From contig DBRU01000032.1 in NCBI GenBank assembly GCA_002306375.1, positions 1-64,000 on the forward strand: a stretch of 64,000 nucleotides of DNA. Direction: 5' to 3'. The position numbers were made by a program, and so were the translations under genes. Position 1 is the first letter of the stretch; each line of letters begins with the position of its first letter. The DNA is from Faecalibacterium sp. UBA1360 (lineage in GTDB: Bacteria > Bacillota > Clostridia > Oscillospirales > Ruminococcaceae). This document shows positions 36,007-43,926 of this stretch, piece by piece. The notes under the pieces are model-generated. The model was given only the letters and a program-made list of their open reading frames with translations. It made no database searches and was not told the DNA's origin.

Positions 36007-37906
36007 CCTGATCGGTAAAAAGCTGGACGGCCGCTATCTGATCGAAAGCATGATCGGCGTGGGCGGCATGGCGAACGTATACCGGGGCCGCGACGTGCGC
36101 ACCGGCAACGAAATTGCCGTCAAGGTGCTCAAAGAGGAATTCCTGGGCAACGAGGAGCTGGTCCGCCGCTTCAAGAACGAAAGCAAGGCCATCTCGATTT
36201 TGGATCATCCCAACATCGTCAAGGTGTATGACGTGTCGGTCACCGACCAGCTGCAATACATCGTGATGGAGTATATCGACGGCATCACCCTCAAAGAATA
36301 TCTCAAGCAGCGCGGCGGGGCCCTGACCTGGAAAGAGGTCGTGCACTTTGCCACGCAGGTGCTGTCGGCGTTGGACCACGCCCATACCAAGGGCATCGTC
36401 CACCGGGACGTCAAGCCCCAGAACATCATGCTGCAAGCCGACGGTTCCATCAAGATGATGGATTTCGGCATCGCCCGCTTCTCTCGCGCGCAAAGCCAGA
36501 CCGTCAGCGACAAGGCCATCGGTTCGGTGCATTATATCAGCCCCGAACAGGCCAAGGGCGATCGCACCGACGCGCGCACCGACATCTATTCGGTGGGCGT
36601 CATGCTGTACGAGATGCTCAGCGGCCGTCTGCCCTTTGACGGCACTGGCACCGTGTCCATCGCCATCATGCAGATATCCGAAAAGCCCAAACCCCTGGCC
36701 CAGATCGCGCCCACCGTGCCCGAAGGCCTGCGCCAGATCACCGAAAAGGCCATGGAGAAGGACCCGGCCGCCCGTTACCAGAGCGCGGCCGAGATGCTTG
36801 CCGCCATCAAGGCGTTCAAGCAGAACCCCAGCATCCGGTTCGAGTACGAGTACAACACCCAGGACGCCCCCGGCAAGACCATCAACAAGGTCGTGTCAGG
36901 CAGCACCAAGTCCGGCATCAGCACCCAGCAGGCGCGCCGTGTCGGTGCGCCCGCTTCGGGCGGAAAGGCCAAGAACGTGAAAAATACCAGATCCCGCGCC
37001 GCCGCCAAAGACAAACCTTTCTCGGTCCTGCCCATTTTCTTCGGCATGGCTGTGGCGTTCATGATCGGCGCGGCCATCCTGATCTACCTGATCTTCACCA
37101 ACTCCACCAACCCCTTGTTCTCCAACCGCGCCAACGTCCAGCTCATCGACTTTGTCGGCATGACTGAGGACGAGTTCCGTGCCACGGAGTATTTCAGCCT
37201 GCTGGACCCCGATATCATCGAGGAATACAACTCCAACTATGCGGCGGGGGTCATCTTTCAGCAGTCGCCGGCCGCCGGCCGTACCGTCAAGGAACAGCAG
37301 AAGATCACCCTCAAGGTCAGCCTTGGCACCGAGTATGTGACCCTGGTGGATGTGGCCGGCGAGGACAAGGCCACCGCCAAGCAGACGCTCACCGATCTGG
37401 GCGTGTCGGTGGTCACCAAGCGTGAGACCAACGACAGCGTGGCCGAAGGCACCGTCATCCGCACCGATCCCGCCGCCGGCACTCAGGTCGAAGGCGGGTC
37501 GACGGTCATTTTATACGTGGCCCGTCCTACGGTCAACACCTCGGTCATCGTGCCGTCGGTGGAGGGCATGGACGACGGCAAGGCCCGCAGCGAACTGCGC
37601 GGTATGAACCTGGTCACCAGGGTGATCGAACAGGCCAGCGACCAGCCCGAGGGCACGGTGCTGAGCCAGAGCCCCGCCGCCGGCACCGAGGTCACCATCA
37701 ACAGCGTGGTGGTGCTGTATGTGTCCAGCGGCATCCCCGAAGTGGTCGAGGATTCCACCACCACCGGCGAACTGAACGGCGATCCCAACACCATTGTAAA
37801 GGAATGGGACGAAGACCTGGGCGACGGCAACTGGGACCACCGCTGGCAGACCGGCGACGGCAGCGTGTACAGTTCCAGCAGCGGTTTCCTGTATAAAGAA
37901 GGTTAA
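35999..37906 (+). CDS. prkC: Serine/threonine kinase with PASTA domains (PrkC/StkP type)
   Basis: This transmembrane kinase senses muropeptides or lipid II and regulates wall synthesis, growth and, in Bacillus, spore germination. The 635-residue product has the Gly loop GVGGMANVY, K42, HRDVKPQN (D137), DFG (D155) and SPEQ in the kinase domain, then a Ser/Lys-rich juxtamembrane region, one membrane segment (about 344-366), and three PASTA repeats to about 590. AAGGGAGG precedes ATG 35999. The stop abuts rsgA. Confidence 0.96.
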   Translation: MDNLIGKKLDGRYLIESMIGVGGMANVYRGRDVRTGNEIAVKVLKEEFLGNEELVRRFKNESKAISILDHPNIVKVYDVSVTDQLQYIVMEYIDGITLKEYLKQRGGALTWKEVVHFATQVLSALDHAHTKGIVHRDVKPQNIMLQADGSIKMMDFGIARFSRAQSQTVSDKAIGSVHYISPEQAKGDRTDARTDIYSVGVMLYEMLSGRLPFDGTGTVSIAIMQISEKPKPLAQIAPTVPEGLRQITEKAMEKDPAARYQSAAEMLAAIKAFKQNPSIRFEYEYNTQDAPGKTINKVVSGSTKSGISTQQARRVGAPASGGKAKNVKNTRSRAAAKDKPFSVLPIFFGMAVAFMIGAAILIYLIFTNSTNPLFSNRANVQLIDFVGMTEDEFRATEYFSLLDPDIIEEYNSNYAAGVIFQQSPAAGRTVKEQQKITLKVSLGTEYVTLVDVAGEDKATAKQTLTDLGVSVVTKRETNDSVAEGTVIRTDPAAGTQVEGGSTVILYVARPTVNTSVIVPSVEGMDDGKARSELRGMNLVTRVIEQASDQPEGTVLSQSPAAGTEVTINSVVVLYVSSGIPEVVEDSTTTGELNGDPNTIVKEWDEDLGDGNWDHRWQTGDGSVYSSSSGFLYKEG

Positions 37907-38767
37907 ATGGACTATATCACAAAAGGCATCGGCGGGTTTTACTACGTGCGCACCGGCAACGGCATTGTGGAATGCCGCGCCCGGGGCATCTTCCGCAAAC
38001 GGGGCGTCACGCCGGTGGCGGGGGACAACGTGACCCTCAGTGCCGATCAGACGACCATTGACGAAATTTTGCCCCGCAAGAATGTGTTCATCCGTCCGCC
38101 GGTGGCCAACATGGATGTTTTGTTCATCGTGGCCAGCACCACTCAGCCGGTGCCCAGCACCCGCATTCTGGACGAACTCACGGCTGCGGCCGTCTACCAG
38201 GACGTGCAGCCGGTGCTGGTGTTCACCAAGGCGGACCTGGCCGCGGCCGACCGCCTGGTGGCCGCCTATGCAAAAAGCACGATCCCTGTGATCTGCCTGC
38301 GCTACGAGACCGGCGAGGGCCTGGACGAACTGCGGGGGTACATCAAGGGGCATCTGTGCGCCTTCTGCGGCAACTCCGGCGTGGGCAAGTCCACGCTGCT
38401 CAATGCCCTGGACCCCGGCTTGCAGCGGGCCACCGGCGACATCAGCCAGAAGCTGGGCCGCGGCCGGCACACCACCCGCGAGGTGGAGATCTTTGAAAGC
38501 TGCGGCGGCCGCATCGCCGACACCCCCGGCTTTGCCAGCCTGGAAGCCCAAAAGCTCTGCCGCATCCCTAAGGATGATCTTCAGCATGCCTTCCCGGAAT
38601 TTGCGCCCTATTTCGGCCAATGCCGGTTCACGGGCTGTTCCCACCGCACCGAGACCGGCTGTGCCGTGCGTGAAGCGCTTCAGCGGGGCGAGATCTCCCA
38701 GAGCCGGTACGACAGCTACCTGGCCATGTACGAGGAGGCCAGCCAACGAAAGGAGTGGGAGCGGTGA
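37907..38767 (+). CDS. rsgA: Ribosome biogenesis GTPase RsgA
   Basis: RsgA is a circularly permuted GTPase that helps late 30S maturation. The 286-residue product has an OB-fold N-terminus, the G4 motif TKAD before the P-loop GNSGVGKST, DTPGF (G3) and a zinc module with CRFTGCSH and C further on. Its ATG follows the prkC stop without a gap, and its stop overlaps the thiN GTG. Confidence 0.96.
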   Translation: MDYITKGIGGFYYVRTGNGIVECRARGIFRKRGVTPVAGDNVTLSADQTTIDEILPRKNVFIRPPVANMDVLFIVASTTQPVPSTRILDELTAAAVYQDVQPVLVFTKADLAAADRLVAAYAKSTIPVICLRYETGEGLDELRGYIKGHLCAFCGNSGVGKSTLLNALDPGLQRATGDISQKLGRGRHTTREVEIFESCGGRIADTPGFASLEAQKLCRIPKDDLQHAFPEFAPYFGQCRFTGCSHRTETGCAVREALQRGEISQSRYDSYLAMYEEASQRKEWER

Positions 38768-39447
38768 ACCACGCCGACCCGCAAACCGAATACACCGCCA
38801 AGCCCGCCGCGCCCTGCACCCGCGCGGCGGTGCTTTCTGCCGTGCCGGTGGACCCCGCCCTCAGACGGTATCTGGCCCCCGGGGACTTTATCGTCGCCTG
38901 CGACGCCGGGTACCGCAATGCCCGGCGCCTGGGCGTGTCCATCGACCTGCTGGTGGGGGACTTTGACTCCGCCCCGCCGCCCGACCCGCTGCCGGCGGGG
39001 GCCATTGTGCTGCCCCATGTCAAGGACGACACCGACACCCACTTTGCGGCGCGCTGGCTGCTGGAACACGGCTGCCGGCAGGTGGTGTTTCTCGGGGCCT
39101 TGGGCGGCGCGCGGCTGGAACATACCTTTGCCAACCTGAACACCGCTTTGTTTTTGGCCAAGGCGGGCATCCGGGTCACGCTGGCCAACGAGCGCAGCGA
39201 ACTGCATATCCTGTGCCCGGGTGTCCCCCTGACCCTGGAAAAAGGGGAGTGGACCTACCTGTCCCTGTTCCCGCTGGGCGGCGAACTGGGGGGCGTGTGC
39301 GAATCGGGGGTGTTTTACCCCTTGGAAAATGCCACCCTCACACCCGACTACCCCCTGGGCGTGAGCAACGAGTTTACGGCCCCTTCGGCCACCTTGTCCT
39401 GCGCGCGGGGGTATGGCCTTGTGGTGCTTTCCCGCAGCGACGGGTAA
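38764..39447 (+). CDS. thiN: Thiamine pyrophosphokinase
   Basis: It makes thiamine diphosphate from thiamine and ATP. The 227-residue product has CDAGYRNARRLGVSIDLLVGDFDS, KDDTDTHFAARWLLEHG and LGALGGARLEHTFANL, the family motifs. The GTG at 38764 is chosen: AAGGAG lies eight bases ahead and it overlaps the rsgA stop (GTGA). In Bacillus rpe lies between rsgA and thiN; it is absent here. Confidence 0.92.
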   Translation: MNHADPQTEYTAKPAAPCTRAAVLSAVPVDPALRRYLAPGDFIVACDAGYRNARRLGVSIDLLVGDFDSAPPPDPLPAGAIVLPHVKDDTDTHFAARWLLEHGCRQVVFLGALGGARLEHTFANLNTALFLAKAGIRVTLANERSELHILCPGVPLTLEKGEWTYLSLFPLGGELGGVCESGVFYPLENATLTPDYPLGVSNEFTAPSATLSCARGYGLVVLSRSDG

Positions 39448-39516
39448 CGCCGGGCAAAACCGATGCATAGTATGGCACGCCCGAACCAACCGAAGTGTAT
39501 GAATCGGAGGTGCGCC

Positions 39517-39585
39517 ATGCAGATCGTCATCGTCAAATGTCCGCCCGCGCTGCGCTGGATCGTGCGCGCGCTGTTCAAGGTGTGA
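39517..39585 (+). CDS. spoVM: SpoVM, spore coat anchor peptide (22 residues)
   Basis: SpoVM is an amphipathic helix that sits on the convex outer forespore membrane and anchors SpoIVA. The predicted 22-residue peptide starts MQIVIVKCPP. Aligned without gaps to the 26-residue Bacillus peptide as I remember it, K7, P9, I15, V16, R17 and A18 are identical, including the functionally important P9. GGAGG lies seven bases before the ATG. It follows thiN, as in Bacillus, precedes two other coat-basement genes and ends before a strong terminator. Confidence 0.88.
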   Translation: MQIVIVKCPPALRWIVRALFKV

Positions 39586-39597
39586 CGTAGCGCCTGT

Positions 39598-39622
39598 GCG
39601 GCCCTTGCGGGCCGCCTTTTTT
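39598..39622 (+). terminator. Terminator after spoVM
   Basis: GCGGCCC (39598-39604) pairs perfectly with GGGCCGC (39609-39615) around TTGC, followed by a T run. It lies 12 bases after the spoVM stop. Confidence 0.9.
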
Positions 39623-39640
39623 GTTTGTCTGTCCCCAAAG

Positions 39641-39682
39641 ACCCCGACGGGTCGGCCTTGGCCGGCTTGCCGGGGCCTTTTT
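39641..39682 (+). terminator. Second terminator in tandem
   Basis: An imperfect hairpin of about 17 pairs (ACCCCGACGGGTCGGCC with GGCCGGCTTGCCGGGG) is followed by TTTTT. Two terminators in a row insulate the spoVM side from the sipL-spoIVA unit. Confidence 0.75.
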
Positions 39683-39712
39683 GCGTTGTGCCGATTGTGG
39701 GGCAGGGGATGC

Positions 39713-39740
39713 CTAATTCGGGTACGGGGCGCATATAGAT
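39713..39740 (+). promoter_or_regulatory. Possible sigma-E-type promoter ahead of sipL
   Basis: CCTAATTC near 39712-39719 and CATATAGAT at 39732-39740 are about 13 bases apart, loosely like the mother-cell sigma-E pattern (ATA-rich -35, CATAnnnT -10). Expression of sipL and spoIVA in the mother cell is known in other spore-formers. The match is weak. Confidence 0.35.
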
Positions 39741-39778
39741 GCACAAGAAAGCCCAAAGCGACATAAGGGAGGACCTGC

Positions 39779-41317
39779 ATGATGGAATTGAAGGTGTTCA
39801 ACAACACCATCACCGCCTACGGCGGCCGATGGGAAACGCGGCTGGAACTGCCGGTGGAGACCGAGATCTTGATCCCGGACTACCTGCCTGCCGTGTTCAA
39901 GATCGTCAAATGTCTGATCGAGCCGGTGGTCATGCACAACGACCTGGTGGGCGCGCGCTGGCAGGGGGACGGATACCTGCGCTGCACGGTGTTCTACCAG
40001 TCGGACGAAAGCGGGGCGCGGCTGTGGCGCACCGAACAGAAATTCCAGTTTGAAAAGTCGGTGGAGCTGCCCGCCGGCCGCTACGCCGCGGGCCCTGCCC
40101 GGCTGTGGGGCGAGGTGGAATACTGCAACTGCCGGGCGGTCAGCGAGCACCGCATCGACGTGCGCGGCGCGTATACGCTGTGCGTGTCGGCCATCCAGCT
40201 GGAAGAACGGGATCTTTTGTGTTCGCTGGCAGACTGCGGCGTTGAACAGCGCGACTGTACGCTCAGCGGCGTCGAGATGAGCGCTGTAGCCGAAAAGACC
40301 TGCACGGCCGAATCCGACTTCGCGCTGACGGGGGGAGAGACCATTCTGGATATCGGCGGTGTCTTCACCCCCCAAAGCTGCACTGTGCAGACCGGGCAGG
40401 TGAACTGCCAGGGCACGCTGCACCTGGAAGCCGTCTGGCGGGGCGAAGGGGAAGAAACTTTGTCTGTGCGCAATAAGGAAATCCCCGTTCGCCAGACCCT
40501 GGACCTGGACGGCGCGGCGGAAGGGGACATGACCGCCTGCTGGGGCGAGGTGCTGGTCGCCACTCTGACAGCCGCCGACGCCCCGGGGGCCGAGGCGCTG
40601 CTGACCGTGACCTGGAAGCTGCACGCCGAGACCTGGCGCGCCGTGGAGCACACGGCAGTGGCGGACGCCTATTCCACCCTCTGCGCCACCGAGACGACCA
40701 CCGCCCCCTGCAAACTGCTGCAAACGCGGGCTGAACTGGATCTGAGCCTGCCGATCAGCGTGGAGGACGACCTGCCCGACCCCACGGTCACGGTGCGCGG
40801 ATGCTTTGTCACGCTGGGGTCGCCCCAAATCCAGGACGACGGCAAGGACCGCGTCTGCCTTGGGGGCAAGGGCATCGCCCATATCCTGTGCGCCGATGAG
40901 CGGGGCGAAATGTCATGCTATGACAAGGCCTTTAACTGGCGTCTGCCCGATTCCTGGCCCGGGACAGCGGGGGACTGGCTGGCCCATGTGGGGGTGCATG
41001 CGGCCCGGGTGGCCAGTTCCCGCAGCGGAGACCGGGTGCGCATCGACGCCGAGCTGGCCGTCCACGGACTGCTGTTGTCGGCCGAGCGCTATGACGTGGT
41101 CCAGGCCGTGGAACTGGGAGAGGAATTCCCCGACAAGGCCGACGGACCCGCGCTGTACCTGTACTATGCCCGGGAAGGCGAGCGCCTGTTCGACATCGCC
41201 AAGCGCTACCATGCCCGCGTCAAGGATCTGGCTGCCGCCAACGATATCAGGGACGGCGACGCCGCCCGGCAAACCACCACCCAGGCCGCCTGCCTTTTGA
41301 TCCCGGCGGCTTTGTAA
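39779..41317 (+). CDS. sipL: SipL, SpoIVA-binding coat morphogenetic protein (SPOCS + LysM)
   Basis: In Clostridioides difficile SipL binds SpoIVA through its C-terminal LysM domain and is essential for coat encasement. The 512-residue product has tandem DUF3794/SPOCS-type beta domains (IRIPDYLPAVFKIVKC-like start near 35, repeated later around 170-300) and a C-terminal LysM (about 460-505: YYAREGERLFDIAKRYHARVKDLAAANDI). AGGGAGG precedes two adjacent ATGs (39779, 39782). It lies 18 bases before spoIVA, so both are one unit. Confidence 0.88.
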   Translation: MMELKVFNNTITAYGGRWETRLELPVETEILIPDYLPAVFKIVKCLIEPVVMHNDLVGARWQGDGYLRCTVFYQSDESGARLWRTEQKFQFEKSVELPAGRYAAGPARLWGEVEYCNCRAVSEHRIDVRGAYTLCVSAIQLEERDLLCSLADCGVEQRDCTLSGVEMSAVAEKTCTAESDFALTGGETILDIGGVFTPQSCTVQTGQVNCQGTLHLEAVWRGEGEETLSVRNKEIPVRQTLDLDGAAEGDMTACWGEVLVATLTAADAPGAEALLTVTWKLHAETWRAVEHTAVADAYSTLCATETTTAPCKLLQTRAELDLSLPISVEDDLPDPTVTVRGCFVTLGSPQIQDDGKDRVCLGGKGIAHILCADERGEMSCYDKAFNWRLPDSWPGTAGDWLAHVGVHAARVASSRSGDRVRIDAELAVHGLLLSAERYDVVQAVELGEEFPDKADGPALYLYYAREGERLFDIAKRYHARVKDLAAANDIRDGDAARQTTTQAACLLIPAAL

Positions 41318-41335
41318 GCGAAAGGGGGAGCACCC

Positions 41336-42811
41336 GTGACCCAGGAACAGATCTACCAGAACATGGCCCGGCGCACCGGCGGCGATATTTACATCGGCGT
41401 CGTGGGGCCGGTGCGCAGCGGCAAAAGCAGTTTCATCAAGCGCTTTGCCGAGCTGATGCTGCTGCCCCACATCCGGCCGGACGCCCAGCGCGCCCGCGCC
41501 ACCGACGAACTGCCCCAGTCCGCGGCGGGGCGCACCATCATGACCACCGAACCCAAATTTATTCCCGAACAGGCGGTGGAGATCGAACTGTCCGGCGGGG
41601 GCAGTTTCCGCGCACGGCTCATCGACTGTGTGGGCTACATGGTGGAGGGCGCGCTGGGCCACGAGGAAGGCGGCGCGCCCCGGTTGGTCAAAAGTCCGTG
41701 GTATGACAAGGCCGTGCCCTTTGATCTGGCCGCCGAGACCGGCACCCGCCGTGTCATACGCGAACACGCCACCATCGGCCTGGCCGTGACCACTGACGGC
41801 TCCATCGCCGATCTGCCGCGGGAAGCCTACGTGGACGCTGAACGCCGCATCATGCAGGAACTGGAGGAAAGCGGCCGGCCCTACCTGATCCTGCTCAACT
41901 GCACCGACCCGGACAGCGAGGCCAGCCGCGCTTTGGCCGAGCAGCTGGAAGAAACCTACGGTCGGCCCGTGGTGCCCCTCAACTGCCTGGAGGTCACCGC
42001 CGAAAAGCTGGACGAGGTTTTGCAAAAGTTGCTGTATCAGTTCCCCATTCGGGAGATCGCCGTCTATATGCCCCCCTGGGTCACCATGCTGGAACCCGGG
42101 CACTGGCTGCAAAGCGCGGTGTACGGCGCGCTGCGGGACCTGGCGTCGGTTTCGGTGAAGATGGGGGATATGAGTCGGCAGAAATTGCAGCTGGACTGCG
42201 AGTATGTGAGTTCGGCCGCCCTGGTGGGCATGGACCTGGCCACCGGCACTGTGCGGCTGCGTCTGGGCGTGGCGCAGGAGATCTTCTATAAGATTCTGGG
42301 CGAGCAGACAGGGTTGGACATCGTGGATGAAGCCACCCTGCTGCCCTGTATCGTGGAGCTGGCCCGGGCCAAGCGCGCCTACGAAAAGCTCAAGGGAGCC
42401 CTGGCCCAAGTGGAAGCCACCGGGTACGGCATCGTCATGCCGGGGTTGGAGGAGCTCAAACTGGAAGAACCCGAGATCGTGCGCCAGGGCGGGCAATACG
42501 GGGTACGTCTGTCGGCCAGCGCGCCGTCGCTGCACATCATGCGGGCGGTCATCCACACCGAACTTTCGCCCACCGTGGGCAGCGAGGAACAGGGCGAAGA
42601 ACTGATCCGCAACCTGCTCAAGGATTTTGAGAGCGATCCCGGCAAGCTGTGGGGAACCAACATTTTTGGCAAGAGCCTGAACGAACTGGTCAACGAGGGT
42701 CTGCAGGCCAAACTGCTTCACATGCCCCAGGCGGCCCGGGGACGGCTGCAAACGACCCTGGAACGCATCATCAACGAAGGCTGCGACGGCCTGATCTGTA
42801 TTTTGCTCTGA
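41336..42811 (+). CDS. spoIVA: SpoIVA, stage IV sporulation protein A
   Basis: SpoIVA is an ATPase that polymerises irreversibly on the forespore surface to form the coat basement layer. The 491-residue product has Walker A GPVRSGKSS (24-32), RTIMTTEPKFIP, DCVGYMVEGALGHEE and HATIGLAVTTDGSI motifs, the middle domain, and the conserved C-terminus LERIINEGCDGLICILL that contacts SpoVM and SipL. The length equals the Bacillus protein (492). Confidence 0.97.
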   Translation: MTQEQIYQNMARRTGGDIYIGVVGPVRSGKSSFIKRFAELMLLPHIRPDAQRARATDELPQSAAGRTIMTTEPKFIPEQAVEIELSGGGSFRARLIDCVGYMVEGALGHEEGGAPRLVKSPWYDKAVPFDLAAETGTRRVIREHATIGLAVTTDGSIADLPREAYVDAERRIMQELEESGRPYLILLNCTDPDSEASRALAEQLEETYGRPVVPLNCLEVTAEKLDEVLQKLLYQFPIREIAVYMPPWVTMLEPGHWLQSAVYGALRDLASVSVKMGDMSRQKLQLDCEYVSSAALVGMDLATGTVRLRLGVAQEIFYKILGEQTGLDIVDEATLLPCIVELARAKRAYEKLKGALAQVEATGYGIVMPGLEELKLEEPEIVRQGGQYGVRLSASAPSLHIMRAVIHTELSPTVGSEEQGEELIRNLLKDFESDPGKLWGTNIFGKSLNELVNEGLQAKLLHMPQAARGRLQTTLERIINEGCDGLICILL

Positions 42812-42828
42812 CAAAAAGGGGGACCGCC

Positions 42829-43074
42829 ATGCAGTGGATGCCTTTTTCCGCGGCGGCGCGGCGCGAGCGGGCGGCCCGGCGCTCCCGTGCCGCCGCTGTG
42901 GCCGCTTTGCGCCGCACCTACCGTGACCTGCACGCCAACGAAGCCGCTTTTCAGTATGCGCAGGACCGCTTTGCGGTGGAACAGCTGATCTATGAACACG
43001 CGGCTCTGGAATGCCGCTGCCGGGCACTTTTGCGGGAACTGCGAGGGGGTGAGGACGCTTGCCCACACCCCTGA
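42829..43074 (+). CDS. DUF2508 (YaaL-like) small protein
   Basis: The 81-residue product is a basic helical protein ending in FQYAQDRFAVEQLIYEHAALECRCRALLRELRG, which follows the DUF2508 pattern (LID..IYE..A...RY..LL+). In Bacillota this gene commonly stands directly before bofA, as here; in Bacillus the pair lies next to recR. Its function is unknown. AAAGGGGGA precedes the ATG and the end overlaps the bofA start. Confidence 0.65.
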   Translation: MQWMPFSAAARRERAARRSRAAAVAALRRTYRDLHANEAAFQYAQDRFAVEQLIYEHAALECRCRALLRELRGGEDACPHP

Positions 43075-43310
43075 TCGTACTGGACGCCATCTGCCTGTTG
43101 GCGGTGGCCAGGGCCGCGGCGGCGGGGCGCCGGCCGGCGCGCAGCATTCTCGGCAGCGCCCTGGGCGGTATAGCGGCTTTGGGGGCGGTGGCGCTGCTGG
43201 CGCCCTACACCGGCGTCGTTCTTCCGCTCAATGTCTTCACCGGGTTTGCGGCCGCCGTGCTGGGCATACCCGGCGTGATCCTGCTGTTGCTGCTGCCCTT
43301 GCTTCTGTAA
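43059..43310 (+). CDS. bofA: BofA family, inhibitor of pro-sigma-K processing
   Basis: BofA is a forespore outer-membrane protein that holds the SpoIVFB protease inactive until the forespore signal arrives. The 83-residue product has two hydrophobic helices and the conserved C-terminus LPLNVFTGFAAAVLGIPGVILLLL. The start is TTG at 43059, placed after GAGGGGG, and overlaps the DUF2508 gene by 16 bases. It ends the sporulation block. Confidence 0.87.
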   Translation: MPTPLIVLDAICLLAVARAAAAGRRPARSILGSALGGIAALGAVALLAPYTGVVLPLNVFTGFAAAVLGIPGVILLLLLPLLL

Positions 43311-43387
43311 AGGATTTTTGCTTTACACACGGTCCCGAGGCCTTTTTCTTCTTTGCCGGTGGACCGTGACCATTGAACTGTGCCAAC

Positions 43388-43435
43388 AAAAAACACAGCG
43401 CCCGCCCCAAGGTTTGCCCTGGGGCGGGCGCTGTG
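43388..43435 (-). terminator. rnpB terminator
   Basis: On the minus strand CACAGCGCCCGCCCC pairs perfectly with GGGGCGGGCGCTGTG, then TTTTTTG. It starts directly after the rnpB 3' helix. Confidence 0.93.
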
Positions 43436-43436
43436 C

Positions 43437-43818
43437 TGTACGACTGGACCGTAAGCCGGGTTCTGTATCAAACGACGATCTATCTTGACCTTGCGTCGCC
43501 GCAAGGCTCCGGTCCGCGGCACGGGGTCGCGGACATCATGCCATCTCCGGGACGTGCGAGGCTTCCACATCATGTCCCATACGGATGTTGCTTCTGACAG
43601 GGTTTACATAGCCGCAAAGTCGCCAGTGCGCTGGTGAGCTCTTACCTCGCCTTTCCATCCTTACCGCCCCAAAGGGACGGCGGTTTCTTTCTGTTGCACT
43701 TTCCCTGGGGTCACCCCCGGCTGCCGTTAGCAGTTGCCATGCCTCTGTGAAGCCCGGACTTTCCTCAGGACGGTCGCTGTCGCCAACGCCGCCCCGCCGC
43801 CGTATGTTCCACTCGTAC
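43437..43818 (-). ncRNA. rnpB: RNase P RNA, class A
   Basis: This is the catalytic RNA that trims tRNA 5' ends. On the minus strand the conserved core GAGGAAAGTCCGGGCTTCACAGAG (CR-I) and the 3' ACAGAACCCGGCTTACGG (CR-V) are intact, with the GGTAAGGATGGAAAGGCG region between. The P1 helix is formed by GTACGAGTGGA at the 5' end with TCCAGTCGTAC at the 3' end (one G-G mismatch), which sets the ends at about 43818 and 43438. A promoter and terminator frame it. Confidence 0.95.
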
Positions 43819-43824
43819 CGTTAA

Positions 43825-43853
43825 AATATACCACAAGCATGAAATTTTGGCAA
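43825..43853 (-). promoter_or_regulatory. rnpB promoter
   Basis: On the minus strand TTGCCA (43848-43853) and TATATT (43825-43830) are 17 bases apart. The predicted start agrees with the 5' end deduced from helix P1. Confidence 0.85.
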
Positions 43854-43858
43854 GCGAT

Positions 43859-43887
43859 TTGCAACCCGCGCCGCTATGTGATATAAT
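43859..43887 (+). promoter_or_regulatory. Promoter for the RluA-type synthase
   Basis: TTGCAA (43859-43864) and TATAAT (43882-43887) are 17 bases apart. Its -35 box is only five bases from the -35 box of the divergent rnpB promoter. Confidence 0.8.
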
Positions 43888-43926
43888 GGCAACCGTATAA
43901 GTATGGGGAAGGGGGCGCTGCGCGTC

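Noticed and set aside
39466..39490. Sigma-E-like promoter (CATAGTAT) ahead of spoVM
   Set aside because: The -10 is a partial match and no convincing -35 lies at the right distance, so it was not listed as a feature.
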